From positions 1 to 52,887 of the forward strand of contig CAZNDN010000014.1 of NCBI GenBank assembly GCA_964571815.1: a stretch of 52,887 nt of DNA. Reading direction: 5' to 3'. Positions 42,826 through 50,690 of the stretch are shown here, in pieces. Position 1 is the stretch's first letter. Every line of letters starts with the position of its first letter. This DNA is from CAZNDN01 sp964571815. Its GTDB lineage: Bacteria; Fibrobacterota; Chitinivibrionia; Chitinivibrionales; WJKA01. The notes under the pieces were generated by a model. The model was not told the origin of the DNA, did no database searches, and worked only from the letters and a program-made list of their open reading frames with translations. A program made the translations under genes and the position numbers.

Positions 42826-43632
42826 ATGAGTGAGACAGTGCGGGAGCGCGTACAAGAGATGGATGATGACTTTCTGTTGAGCGAACTCTTTCTTCGCCGC
42901 GATGAGTACACGCCCGAGGCCGTGGAGGTCATGGAAGAGGAGGTTCGGCGGAGGGGGATCGATAAGGAGAGGGTTGAGCGGTTCAAGGGAATTGCGGATC
43001 GACCGGAACCGGATCGGGAGGATTTCTCCCCGCTGGATCATTCGTTTTCCCAGGGCGATATTCTTCTGGTAGATTCGATCCTGAGGGGTGAAGGTATTCG
43101 CTTTTTCGTGCAGACCGCGGTTCCCTCGGGCATGCTGGCGCTGGGGACCGAGGCTTCACGTGAATATATGGTATTCATCTTCAGCGAAGATCTTCCGAAG
43201 GCCCGGGAGGTGCTGGAGGAGCATTTCGAGCGCGGCAATGAGGGGTTCAAGAGAAAGGAACTCAGCGTTCGCGATCGACTCAAGGCCGTGGGCTTCCACG
43301 AGCTTCAGCTTGGTGATGCCGACGTGGAGCGTGAGGTGGACGTGGAGTTGTCGCCTGATGAACGAAGCACGATAGTTGCGTATGCTGGACGTCTTCGCGA
43401 TGACGTGGAGCAGGTGGAGCAGGCCCGCGGCGGGCCGCTTTTCTATTTCGATACTATCGACGATCTCCTCGAAAAGCTGAGTTCCGGCCGGTCGGTGAGC
43501 CTGACCGTTGCCGATCTGCTGACCATCCTGGAGTTGCTCCAGGTGTATTGCGATGAGCCCGGCTTTCCGTCGGGAATCGACGGTACCATAGCCGGACTGC
43601 TGGATTTTTTCGGCTCTACCGCAAGTACGTAA
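42826..43632 (+). CDS. DUF2007-like predicted signal protein
   Basis: Product of 268 residues. A short helical N-terminus (MSETVRERVQEMDDDFLL, then RRDEYTPEAVEVMEEEVRRR) is followed by a ferredoxin-like DUF2007 module at about 66-142 (SQGDILLVDSILRGEGIRFF, then EDLPKAREVLEEHFE). A helical C-terminal half has no recognised domain. DUF2007 proteins are small, PII-like in fold and of unknown function. The ATG at 42826 follows GAGGGAG; the frame upstream is open but has no ribosome site. Its end overlaps the convergent gene by 17 bases. Confidence 0.72.
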   Translation: MSETVRERVQEMDDDFLLSELFLRRDEYTPEAVEVMEEEVRRRGIDKERVERFKGIADRPEPDREDFSPLDHSFSQGDILLVDSILRGEGIRFFVQTAVPSGMLALGTEASREYMVFIFSEDLPKAREVLEEHFERGNEGFKRKELSVRDRLKAVGFHELQLGDADVEREVDVELSPDERSTIVAYAGRLRDDVEQVEQARGGPLFYFDTIDDLLEKLSSGRSVSLTVADLLTILELLQVYCDEPGFPSGIDGTIAGLLDFFGSTAST

Positions 43633-44698
43633 GAGTAGCCTTTTTTCGAAACGCCCGCGGGGAAGGCGGGAAAGGCTCCAGGGGAAGATAGCACAGCAGT
43701 TCCTCTCCCCGCCCCGCCCTGACGTGGACCGAGAGAGCTTCGCAACGGCATTCGGTCCGCAGCGCCTTCATCAGCCGATACACTTCCTCGGTAAGCCTCT
43801 CTTCACCGCGCTTCCCGCCGGCGCGGGCGTAGCGTATCCGAAGTATTTGCTGCTCGTCGCGGGCGATCTCGAGCACTCTGCCGAAGCGTCCGACGATTCC
43901 CGCGATCGAGGAGACGTCGTCACCGAAGATTGTCTGCATTTCCGCGCGGGCCGCCGACGCGCTGTCGGGCATGCCGGCGTCGCGCCAGGCACCAATCAGT
44001 CCGTACCAGGCATCGATGTTGCGGCGGTTGAAGGATATGGCGATTTTGTAAAACGCTACTGCCTGAGTAGGCGTGTGCGCGGCACGGGCGCTGTCGGCGT
44101 AGCGATCGGAGCGCCTCCGGTGCGGCCGCGGGGTCCGGTCGGCTGGTGAAGGGTTGTCGACGGGGCGATCCGCCCGGTCTTCGTTCCCGGAAGACCGGGT
44201 GCCCGGGGATGCGAGCGGGCCGGTGCGTCGAATGGAATAGCCGCCGAAGGTGCCGAAGTAGGCCACGGCGGCGATGATAAGTGCAACGAGCAGAAGTGCC
44301 GCAATAACCTTTCCCATCCCCCTTCCCGACCGGCGTCCGCCGGTCTCCTCCCGGGGAAGGCTGTACACCGCCGCATGTTCACGGGGCCGGGAGATCGGTA
44401 GGCTTACCGGTGGAGGGCTCGGCCGGGCCGGCCCGGCGGTCTCGACCTCCCGCGGAGGCGGAGCGTGGGGCACTTCGCTGCTTTCAACAATCCGGCACGT
44501 GACCCCGAGTTTCCGGAGCCGAAGTGCCTCCTCCTGCGCTTCCTTGTGCGAAAGCGCGCTTCGGTAGCGCACGGGCAGGTTGTTCAGCAGGGATTGTGCC
44601 TTTTCGAGGGAGATTTCCGGCGACTGGGCAAGGCGGCGCGCAAGCACCGGCCGGGCCCGCGGGTTCGAAATGGAAGTAACCAGGATATCCAGGCTCAT
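43616..44698 (-). CDS. Single-TM protein with L12-CTD-like N-terminus and TPR-like part
   Basis: Product of 360 residues. The first 75 residues match the layout of the ribosomal protein L7/L12 C-terminal fold: a strand, then the helix SLEKAQSLLNNLPV, then HKEAQEEALRLRKLGVTCRI. A proline- and arginine-rich linker leads to one membrane helix (GKVIAALLLVALIIAAVAYF, near 126-146). The extracytoplasmic part has a basic low-complexity stretch, a TPR-like pair (QAVAFYKIAISFNRRNIDAW) and a C-terminal alpha/beta segment. The role is unknown. The start at 44698 has no ribosome site but lies seven bases from a -10 element, which suggests a leaderless mRNA. An upstream in-frame start would cross that promoter. 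Confidence 0.7.
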   Translation of the reverse strand: MSLDILVTSISNPRARPVLARRLAQSPEISLEKAQSLLNNLPVRYRSALSHKEAQEEALRLRKLGVTCRIVESSEVPHAPPPREVETAGPARPSPPPVSLPISRPREHAAVYSLPREETGGRRSGRGMGKVIAALLLVALIIAAVAYFGTFGGYSIRRTGPLASPGTRSSGNEDRADRPVDNPSPADRTPRPHRRRSDRYADSARAAHTPTQAVAFYKIAISFNRRNIDAWYGLIGAWRDAGMPDSASAARAEMQTIFGDDVSSIAGIVGRFGRVLEIARDEQQILRIRYARAGGKRGEERLTEEVYRLMKALRTECRCEALSVHVRAGRGEELLCYLPLEPFPPSPRAFRKKATLTYLR

Positions 44699-44704
44699 AG
44701 TGCT

Positions 44705-44734
44705 AGTATAGCATGCGGTTCGGGCCTCCGGCAA
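44705..44734 (-). promoter_or_regulatory. Promoter giving an apparently leaderless mRNA
   Basis: On the minus strand, TTGCCG (44734-44729) and TATACT (44710-44705) are 18 bases apart. Only six bases separate the -10 from the ATG at 44698, so transcription should begin at or next to the start codon. Confidence 0.55.
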
Positions 44735-44877
44735 CGTCGACAGGACGGGGGCTACTTGACACACCCAACGGCAGGATTCATTTTTGCTGGTTGCTTCCGG
44801 GTGGTCGAAAGCCGTGGAGCAGGCACACATATCATGAGAACCGCTAAGCGTATGCCAAGGGAAAGGGACTGAGAGAT

Positions 44878-44973
44878 ATGCCGAATGCCAAGAAGAAACG
44901 ACGGGCCAAGATCAACAAACACAAGCGCCAGAAGATGAGGCGTCAGAATCGGCACAAGAAGAAGAAAGTATAG
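44878..44973 (+). CDS. Small basic ribosomal protein, AURKAIP1/COX24 (mS38/bS22) family
   Basis: Product of 31 residues: MPNAKKKRRAKINKHKRQ, then more lysine and arginine, ending HKKKKV. About two thirds of the residues are basic. It matches the tiny bacterial relatives of mitochondrial mS38 (AURKAIP1/COX24 domain), known in Bacteroidetes and, as bS22, in mycobacteria, where they sit near the 30S decoding centre. Such genes are often missed by gene finders. A purine-rich GGGA and GAGAG precede the ATG, and a good terminator lies 76 bases after the stop. It stands alone, divergent from the L12-CTD-like gene. Confidence 0.82.
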   Translation: MPNAKKKRRAKINKHKRQKMRRQNRHKKKKV

Positions 44974-45049
44974 TACGCATGCGAGAGGGTCGGCCGGCCG
45001 CCGTGCGGGCGGACGGCCGGGCGGGTTCTCATCAAGCACGTAAGGACCG

Positions 45050-45077
45050 GGGTGAGAGAAAGCGTCTCACCCTTTTT
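45050..45077 (+). terminator. Rho-independent terminator after the small ribosomal protein gene
   Basis: GGGTGAGA (45050-45057) pairs perfectly with TCTCACCC (45065-45072) around a seven-base loop, followed by TTTTT. It separates the ribosomal gene from recD2, which must have its own promoter within the next 107 bases, or read through. Confidence 0.8.
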
Positions 45078-45184
45078 GCTGCTTTCTTCCCGGTTTTCGC
45101 CGGCGGTACGCACGGATCAATATCCCTCGACCGGCAAAGAGGGCCGGGAAACCCTCCACTACCTGCAGCGGGGACGCTACCCCG

Positions 45185-47434
45185 ATGGACAAACTTCAGG
45201 GCGTCGTTTCCGATATCACCTTCCGAAACGAGGACAGCGGGTTCGTGGTTATGAAGCTCGCCCCGGCAACCGGGGACGAGCCGGTATTGTGTGTCGGGCT
45301 CATGCCCACCCTTGATCGGGGAGAGTCGGTAGCCGTTCAGGGGGACTACCGCAACCACCCGAAATTCGGTCGACAGTTCAATGTCGAGGCATACGAGATT
45401 GTCAGGCCCGGCACGAGAGAGGGTATTTTGTTGCTGCTGGGCTCGGGTCTGATATCCCATATCGGCCGGACGCGCGCGCGGGCGATCGTGGAGCGCTTCG
45501 GGCTGGACACGTTGGATATTCTGGATAAGGAGCCGCGGCGGCTGCTGGAAGTCCCCGGTATCGGTCCTCGAATCCTCGAGAAGATCGAGCAAGCGTGGAA
45601 AAGGAAACGCTCGCTTCGTGACCTTGCGCTCTTTCTTCAGGACCTCGGGGCATCGACCAACCTGATCGCGAAGATCTACGCAGTCTACGGAGACAAGGCA
45701 CGGGAGATCATATCCCGGGAGCCCTATCGGCTTATCGGCGATATCCGGGGGGTGGGGTTCAAGAAGGCTGACGCGCTGGCGCGGCGGCTGGGCTTCAGGA
45801 GTCACTCGTACCGACGGATTCGGGCGGGGATAGTGCATACCCTGATGGAGGCGCTGGGTGAGGGTAATCTCTATCTTCCGCGTCGCGAGCTGGTTGAATC
45901 CGCGGCCCGGCTGCTGGAGGTCGCCCCGGAGCAGGTGGAGTATTCCCTGGATCACCTGGCAACGACCGAGGCCCTGCGGGAGGAGCGGGAGTGCATCTAC
46001 CTGAAATCATCGTTTGCGGCCGAGAACGATACGGCCGGGGGTATCCGGAGCCTGGTGCACAATGCGGCCGGCCTCTCGGGGGAGTTTTCCGGCGTGTACG
46101 TGGACACGTGGCTTGAAGGCTGGTCCGGGAGACATTCGTGGCGGGGCGACCCGCGACAAGAGGAGGCGGTTCGGGGCGCGATCGTCAATCCGGTGTTTCT
46201 GCTCACGGGCGGTCCCGGCACGGGCAAGACGACGATACTTCAAGTGATCGTCTCGTTTTTCCGCGAGCACCGCCTGCCCGTGCAACTCGCCGCACCGACC
46301 GGGAGAGCAGCCCAGCGGATGGGCTCGGTGGCGGGATTGAAGGCGCAGACGATTCACCGCCTGCTGGAATTCCGGCCCGGCCGAAAGGGAGCGGGCTTCG
46401 AACGGAACGCGCGGAGGAAGCTGGAGGCGCGGGTGGTGGTTATCGACGAAGTGTCGATGGTCGATATTTTCCTGATGCGGGCGTTGCTGGAGGCGCTGGC
46501 GGAAGGCACGCGGCTGGTCCTGGTGGGAGATCACCACCAGCTTCCCTCGGTAGGTCCCGGCAATGTGCTCGCGGACCTTATCGCGGCCGGGGTGCTGCCT
46601 CATGTCAACCTGACCACCGTCTTCCGCCAGGCTGCGCGAAGTACCATCGTTCGGGCGGCGCACCGGATGATCCGTGGTGAAGTGCCTCCGCTGCACAACG
46701 ATGCCGCCGACGATTGCTTTTTCATTCGGCAGGAGGATCCGGAGGCGTGTGTGACCACGATCGTCGAGCTGGTAACGCGAAGGCTTCCCGACAGGTACCG
46801 CTTCGATCCCATTGTGGATATCCAGGTCCTCTCCCCGCTTCATCGGGGCGTGCTCGGGACACGCAACCTCAACCGCGTGCTGCAGGCGGAACTTGTCCCG
46901 CGGCACAATGCGGTGCAGCGCGGCGAACGCTCGTTCAGCCCCGGCGACAAAGTAATGCAGATTCGTAACAACTACGAACTCGCGGTTTTCAACGGAGATA
47001 TCGGGCATGTAGCGGACGTGAGCGGAGAGGCGGGCCTGTGCGTGGATTATCAGGGCCGGCGCGTGCAGTATTCGCAGGCCGAGCTTGACGAGCTGGCGCA
47101 TGCTTACTGCATCAGCATCCACAAGAGTCAGGGCAGCGAGTTCAAGGCGGTGATCATTCCGGTTTCGACGCTGCATTATATTATGCTTCAAAGAAACCTT
47201 CTCTACACGGCGTTGACCCGGGCACGGGATCTGTGCGTTTTTGTCGGAACACCGAAGGCATTGTATCTGGCGGTCAACAACGACCGGGCAATCAACCGCT
47301 ATTCGCGACTGGCCGAGCGGATCCGCGGCCTTCGCGCCGGCGACGAGCGGGGGGAGACGGAGGGGGCGACCGCCCATGAATACGGCGGATCAGGTGAGAC
47401 TTCTGGAAGAGACGCTGGAGCGGTGCGGGATTGA
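45185..47434 (+). CDS. recD2: RecD2-type DNA helicase
   Basis: Product of 749 residues, the usual RecD2 size. The N-terminal OB-like part has VVSDITFRNEDSGFVVMKL. Helix-hairpin-helix segments follow (LLEVPGIGPRILEKI, IGDIRGVGFKKADALA), then the superfamily 1 helicase core with Walker A LTGGPGTGKTT (about 340-350), Walker B VVVIDEVSMVD, GDHHQLPSVGPGNVL and the late motif ISIHKSQGSEF. RecD2 works without RecBC as a 5'-to-3' helicase in repair. A start at 45185 fits the family. The last 20 residues overlap the next gene by 59 bases and look added. Confidence 0.93.
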   Translation: MDKLQGVVSDITFRNEDSGFVVMKLAPATGDEPVLCVGLMPTLDRGESVAVQGDYRNHPKFGRQFNVEAYEIVRPGTREGILLLLGSGLISHIGRTRARAIVERFGLDTLDILDKEPRRLLEVPGIGPRILEKIEQAWKRKRSLRDLALFLQDLGASTNLIAKIYAVYGDKAREIISREPYRLIGDIRGVGFKKADALARRLGFRSHSYRRIRAGIVHTLMEALGEGNLYLPRRELVESAARLLEVAPEQVEYSLDHLATTEALREERECIYLKSSFAAENDTAGGIRSLVHNAAGLSGEFSGVYVDTWLEGWSGRHSWRGDPRQEEAVRGAIVNPVFLLTGGPGTGKTTILQVIVSFFREHRLPVQLAAPTGRAAQRMGSVAGLKAQTIHRLLEFRPGRKGAGFERNARRKLEARVVVIDEVSMVDIFLMRALLEALAEGTRLVLVGDHHQLPSVGPGNVLADLIAAGVLPHVNLTTVFRQAARSTIVRAAHRMIRGEVPPLHNDAADDCFFIRQEDPEACVTTIVELVTRRLPDRYRFDPIVDIQVLSPLHRGVLGTRNLNRVLQAELVPRHNAVQRGERSFSPGDKVMQIRNNYELAVFNGDIGHVADVSGEAGLCVDYQGRRVQYSQAELDELAHAYCISIHKSQGSEFKAVIIPVSTLHYIMLQRNLLYTALTRARDLCVFVGTPKALYLAVNNDRAINRYSRLAERIRGLRAGDERGETEGATAHEYGGSGETSGRDAGAVRD

Positions 47435-47633
47435 GGTGCGCGTCGAGGACTGTGACAGCGACGGCGGGCTGACCAGGGTGAAGGGGCGGGCAATTCTGTT
47501 CGTGAACCGGCGACTTACGCCCGCGCGGCGCATGCGCCACTACGTTGAAGCACTGCGCAAGTGCGATCTCGGCGGCGTGTATCTGCCTCCCCGGATACGT
47601 GAGTTGCTGGGAGAGGAGGAGTGGTGTGACTAA
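47376..47633 (+). CDS. Small conserved protein, unknown function
   Basis: Product of 85 residues: QVRLLEETLERCGIEVRVED, a glycine pair, then RVKGRAILFVNRRLTPARRM and AEALRKCDL-like helix. This pattern (helix, strand-strand, helix with a conserved arginine) recurs in short hypothetical proteins of FCB-group genomes, but I know no function. It begins within the end of recD2 (59-base overlap, GGAGGGG upstream) and overlaps the oxidoreductase gene by eight bases, so the three are translationally linked. Confidence 0.72.
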   Translation: MNTADQVRLLEETLERCGIEVRVEDCDSDGGLTRVKGRAILFVNRRLTPARRMRHYVEALRKCDLGGVYLPPRIRELLGEEEWCD

Positions 47634-48731
47634 AATCGGTGTGATCGGCGCCGGGGTCCTCGGGTGCCACCATATCCGGAAGTGTCTGGCCCGGCCCGAT
47701 GTTGATCTGGTGGGCTTCGTCGAGCTTCGGACGCCGAGGGCCGGCGAGGTTGCTTCCCGGCACGGGCTCAGGCGTTTTCCCGACGTGGAAACGCTTGCCG
47801 GCGAGGTGGACGGGATGATCGTGGCTACCCCTTCGAGCACACACGTGGAGATCGGCGGCATCTGCCTGGATGCCGGAGTACATCTTCTGGTGGAAAAGCC
47901 CCTGGCGGAATCCAGTGAAGGCGGCAGGGTGCTTGTCGAAAAGGCGCGCGGGAAAGGGCTGGTGCTGCACGTGGGGCACTCAGAAGCGTTCAATCCGGCT
48001 TTCGGGACGCTGATGCGCAGTGCCGAAACACCGCGGTTCATGGAGATTCACCGGCTTGCGGAATTCACGCCGCGGGGCACCGACGTTTCGGTGATCCTGG
48101 ACCTCATGGTTCACGACATTCNNNNNNNNNNNNNNNNNNNNNNNNNNNNNNNNNNNNNNNNNNNNNNNNNNNNNNNNNNNNNNNNNNNNNNNNNNNNNNN
48201 NNNNNNNNNNNNNNNNNNNNNACGCCGCGGGGCACCGACGTTTCGGTGATCCTGGACCTCATGGTTCACGACATTCATCTGTTGCGTCGCCTCTGCGGTG
48301 ACGCTCCCCTGCCGGAGCGCATTGCCGCGACCGGCGTTTCGGTGATCACCGACGACGTCGATATCGCCAACGTCCGTCTGCCGTTTTCGTCGGGGTGTGT
48401 GGCGAACCTGACGGCGAGCAGGATTTCCGCGCGGCGTATGCGGAAGCTGCGGATGTTTCAGCACGACGCGTATTTTTCGGCGGATTTCGATACGTGCCGC
48501 GTGGAGGAATACCGACTGAAACGATCGGAGACCGGGGGACGTTTTCCCGTTATGAAGACGGAGCATACGGGTGAGGAGAGCGACGCGCTCGCGCTGGAGG
48601 TGGAGGCGTTTGTGGAAGACATTCGGTTGTGTGGACGGAGAGAGGGCGTGCACACGACCGGTGAGGAGGCCGTCGAAGTATTGAAGGTTACGGATGCAAT
48701 CCTGAAGAAGATCCATTCCGGCGACGTCTGA
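47626..48731 (+). CDS. Gfo/Idh/MocA family oxidoreductase (interrupted only by a false gap)
   Basis: Removing the 100 N and one 55-bp copy leaves 951 bases and a 316-residue protein in frame. The N-terminal Rossmann part has KIGVIGAGVLGCHHI and ATPSSTHVEIGGICLDAG, with the catalytic-lysine motif VEKPLA. The C-terminal part reads VHDIHLLRRLCGD and ANLTASRISARRMRKLRMFQ. Relatives oxidise or reduce sugars with NAD(P), often in nucleotide-sugar or lipid A amine pathways, such as GnnA in lipid A diamine formation. The substrate is not determined here. The GTG start has GAGAGGAGGA five bases upstream and overlaps the previous gene by eight bases. Confidence 0.88.
48067..48276. repeat. Assembly artefact: identical 55-bp ends around 100 N
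   Basis: Positions 48067-48121 equal 48222-48276, with 100 N between. Collapsing them restores the oxidoreductase frame. Same overlap length as the gap in the HIT gene. Confidence 0.95.
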
Positions 48732-48753
48732 TCCGCGGCAGGGTATATATATA

Positions 48754-48783
48754 TTGTTTCCGATTTGATGCTTAACGTATATT
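48754..48783 (+). promoter_or_regulatory. Promoter of tRNA-Arg
   Basis: TTGTTT (48754-48759) and TATATT (48778-48783) are 18 bases apart in an AT-rich block, about 50 bases before the tRNA. Confidence 0.5.
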
Positions 48784-48831
48784 ATCAGGTGGATTATCCG
48801 AGAGGGAACTGCCGGGAAGCAGTAATACTAT

Positions 48832-48905
48832 GCGCCAGTAGCTCAGCTGGATAGAGCGTCGGCCTCCGGAGCCGAAGGTCGTGGGTTCGAATCCCCCCTG
48901 GCGTA
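48832..48905 (+). tRNA. tRNA-Arg (anticodon CCG)
   Basis: A full cloverleaf of 74 bases. The acceptor stem GCGCCAG pairs with CTGGCGT (one G-U at the end). The D stem is GCTC/GAGC, and the anticodon stem TCGGC/GCCGA encloses the loop CTCCGGA, giving anticodon CCG. The T loop is TTCGAAT. The T stem has one U-C mismatch (second pair). CCA is not encoded. Confidence 0.92.
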
Positions 48906-48970
48906 TGTGCCCTTGCTCGCGGGCGAAGCAGGGGCGGTGAAAAAGGTCCAGTTTTCACGGGGAGGTCATT

Positions 48971-50653
48971 ATCCAATTCCAAGAACGTACAGCAGGCCTC
49001 TTTCAGGTGGTCAAGCCTGTTCTCGAAGAAGATGAGATCTTCAATTCGGGAGAAATGCGCGAGCATGTGGAGGCCCTCATTGCCAGGGGTTATCGCAATA
49101 TTGCGATCGACCTGGAGTCGTTGGAATACTTGTACTCCGACACAATGAATGTCATTCTTTCGCTGAACAGGCGGATCCTGGACTCGAACGGTCGTCTTGC
49201 CCTGCTGTCACCTTCAGACCAGGTATCCCAGATTCTGGACAGCTCGGGAGTGCGCAATTTCATGAAGGTTTACTCCGGGCAGGAGGATTTGATAAAGGGC
49301 TCGGAGGACATTGTCATGCAGACCTCCAGTTACAACCTTGCCGCGATTCGCAAGCTGCAGGGTGGGGAGGAGTCCGGGCGCGGCGCTCCCGCGGCTGAGG
49401 ACACGTTTGCCGGCGCACCGCGCACGGAGCAGGGAATGCCCGCCGTGTCGCGTCAACAGGAGCCCGGCTATTTTCAGGCGCCTCCTTCTCAACAAGAGGC
49501 TCCCGAGGAATCCTTTGAGGTTTCCGCGCCCGAGGCCCGGCAACCCGCGCCTCCATCCCGGCAGCAACCTCCCCCCTCGGCACCTCCGCGGGAGGAGCGT
49601 GACTCGGGCTACTGGCCCGAGGCGCAGCAGCAGGAGCGACCGCAGCGGCGTGACCGATGGGAGGAAGTGGAGGAGGAGAAGAAGAAGGGCAGTCCGGTCG
49701 GAGCGATTGTGCTGATCATACTCCTTCTGGCGGTACTGGGCGGAGCGGGGTACTATTTCCGCGACACGATTCTTGAATACCTGCCGCTTGGCGGGCCTGA
49801 GGTGACCGAGGAAAAAGCGCCGCCGGCCGAAATTCCGCAAGTTTCGGCCGAAGATGAAGGAACCGGCGCGGAAGAGGGTGAGGAAGCAGGGGAGGAGGCG
49901 GGAGAAGAGGCTGAAGAGGAGACGAGTGCCGAAGTGAAGAAACCGGCTCCCGCGCCGAAGAAGCCGGCAGCGCGGCCCGCACGACGAGCGACGAGGAGAA
50001 CGAGGCCGAAACCCAGGGCGCCGGCGCCCAAGCCAAGACGAACCGTACCCAAGGTCAATAAACTGGTGATCATGTCCGTACCTACGGGCGCCACGGTGAG
50101 TATCGACGGCAACGAGAAGGGCAAGACGCCGTATACGTGGAATAACCCTGATGTGTACGGTGCGATGCGGGTGAGTGTCTCTCAGCCCGGCTATCGTGAT
50201 AAGAGCCAGTCAATCGAGTATACCGGTGGAGAGAAGGAGCTGTTTTTCAGGCTCGATAAGGAACCCGAGCCCGTGGCAAAGCCGACGCCCGCACCACGCC
50301 GGTCCCCGGCGCCCGAGCCCGAGCCCGAGCCGCAAGCACCGCCGTCGCCGCCTCCGGCGGCCGCTACGCCAAGTCCCGAACCGGCCCCGGCAACGCCGTC
50401 GACGCCCCCTTCATCCCCACCGGCCACTGCGTCGTCGGGAGGAGGAGAGCCGGGAACGATTTTTATCTCTTCGTTGCCCCCGATTGCCGATGTATACATG
50501 GACGGCAAGTTGATCGGCAAGACGAACCGGGATGAACTGAAGATTCGTTCCGGAACGCACACGATGCGGTTTGTGAAAGGGGGCAAGGAAGTCACCAAAA
50601 AGATGACGTTCAAGCCGGGATCGAACCCGTCACAGTTAATCCGAATTCAATAG
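48971..50653 (+). CDS. STAS-TM-PEGA fusion protein
   Basis: Product of about 560 residues. An N-terminal STAS domain (IDLESLEYLYSDTMNVILSL, with DTMN in place of DSSG) is followed by a Pro/Gln-rich linker and one membrane helix (VGAIVLIILLLAVLGGAGYY, near residue 250). An acidic stretch, a Pro/Ala/Lys stretch and two PEGA domains follow (VPTGATVSIDGNEKGKTP and LPPIADVYMDGKLIGKT). STAS would be cytoplasmic and PEGA outside. The GTG at 49007 is the first usual start, but it would cut off the first STAS strands. The frame continues upstream to GGAGGT (48961-48966), four bases before ATC at 48971, so a non-AUG start is likely. It may link envelope state to a sigma-factor switch. Confidence 0.8.
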   Translation: MQFQERTAGLFQVVKPVLEEDEIFNSGEMREHVEALIARGYRNIAIDLESLEYLYSDTMNVILSLNRRILDSNGRLALLSPSDQVSQILDSSGVRNFMKVYSGQEDLIKGSEDIVMQTSSYNLAAIRKLQGGEESGRGAPAAEDTFAGAPRTEQGMPAVSRQQEPGYFQAPPSQQEAPEESFEVSAPEARQPAPPSRQQPPPSAPPREERDSGYWPEAQQQERPQRRDRWEEVEEEKKKGSPVGAIVLIILLLAVLGGAGYYFRDTILEYLPLGGPEVTEEKAPPAEIPQVSAEDEGTGAEEGEEAGEEAGEEAEEETSAEVKKPAPAPKKPAARPARRATRRTRPKPRAPAPKPRRTVPKVNKLVIMSVPTGATVSIDGNEKGKTPYTWNNPDVYGAMRVSVSQPGYRDKSQSIEYTGGEKELFFRLDKEPEPVAKPTPAPRRSPAPEPEPEPQAPPSPPPAAATPSPEPAPATPSTPPSSPPATASSGGGEPGTIFISSLPPIADVYMDGKLIGKTNRDELKIRSGTHTMRFVKGGKEVTKKMTFKPGSNPSQLIRIQ

Positions 50654-50690
50654 GACCCGGTCGCTATCGCAACCTGACGACACTCACATC

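Noticed and set aside
44756..44785. Perfect TTGACA as -35 of a promoter for the small ribosomal protein gene
   Set aside because: No acceptable -10 hexamer lies 16-18 bases downstream (CATTTT or ATTTTT), so a promoter call is not justified. The real promoter of that gene was not located.
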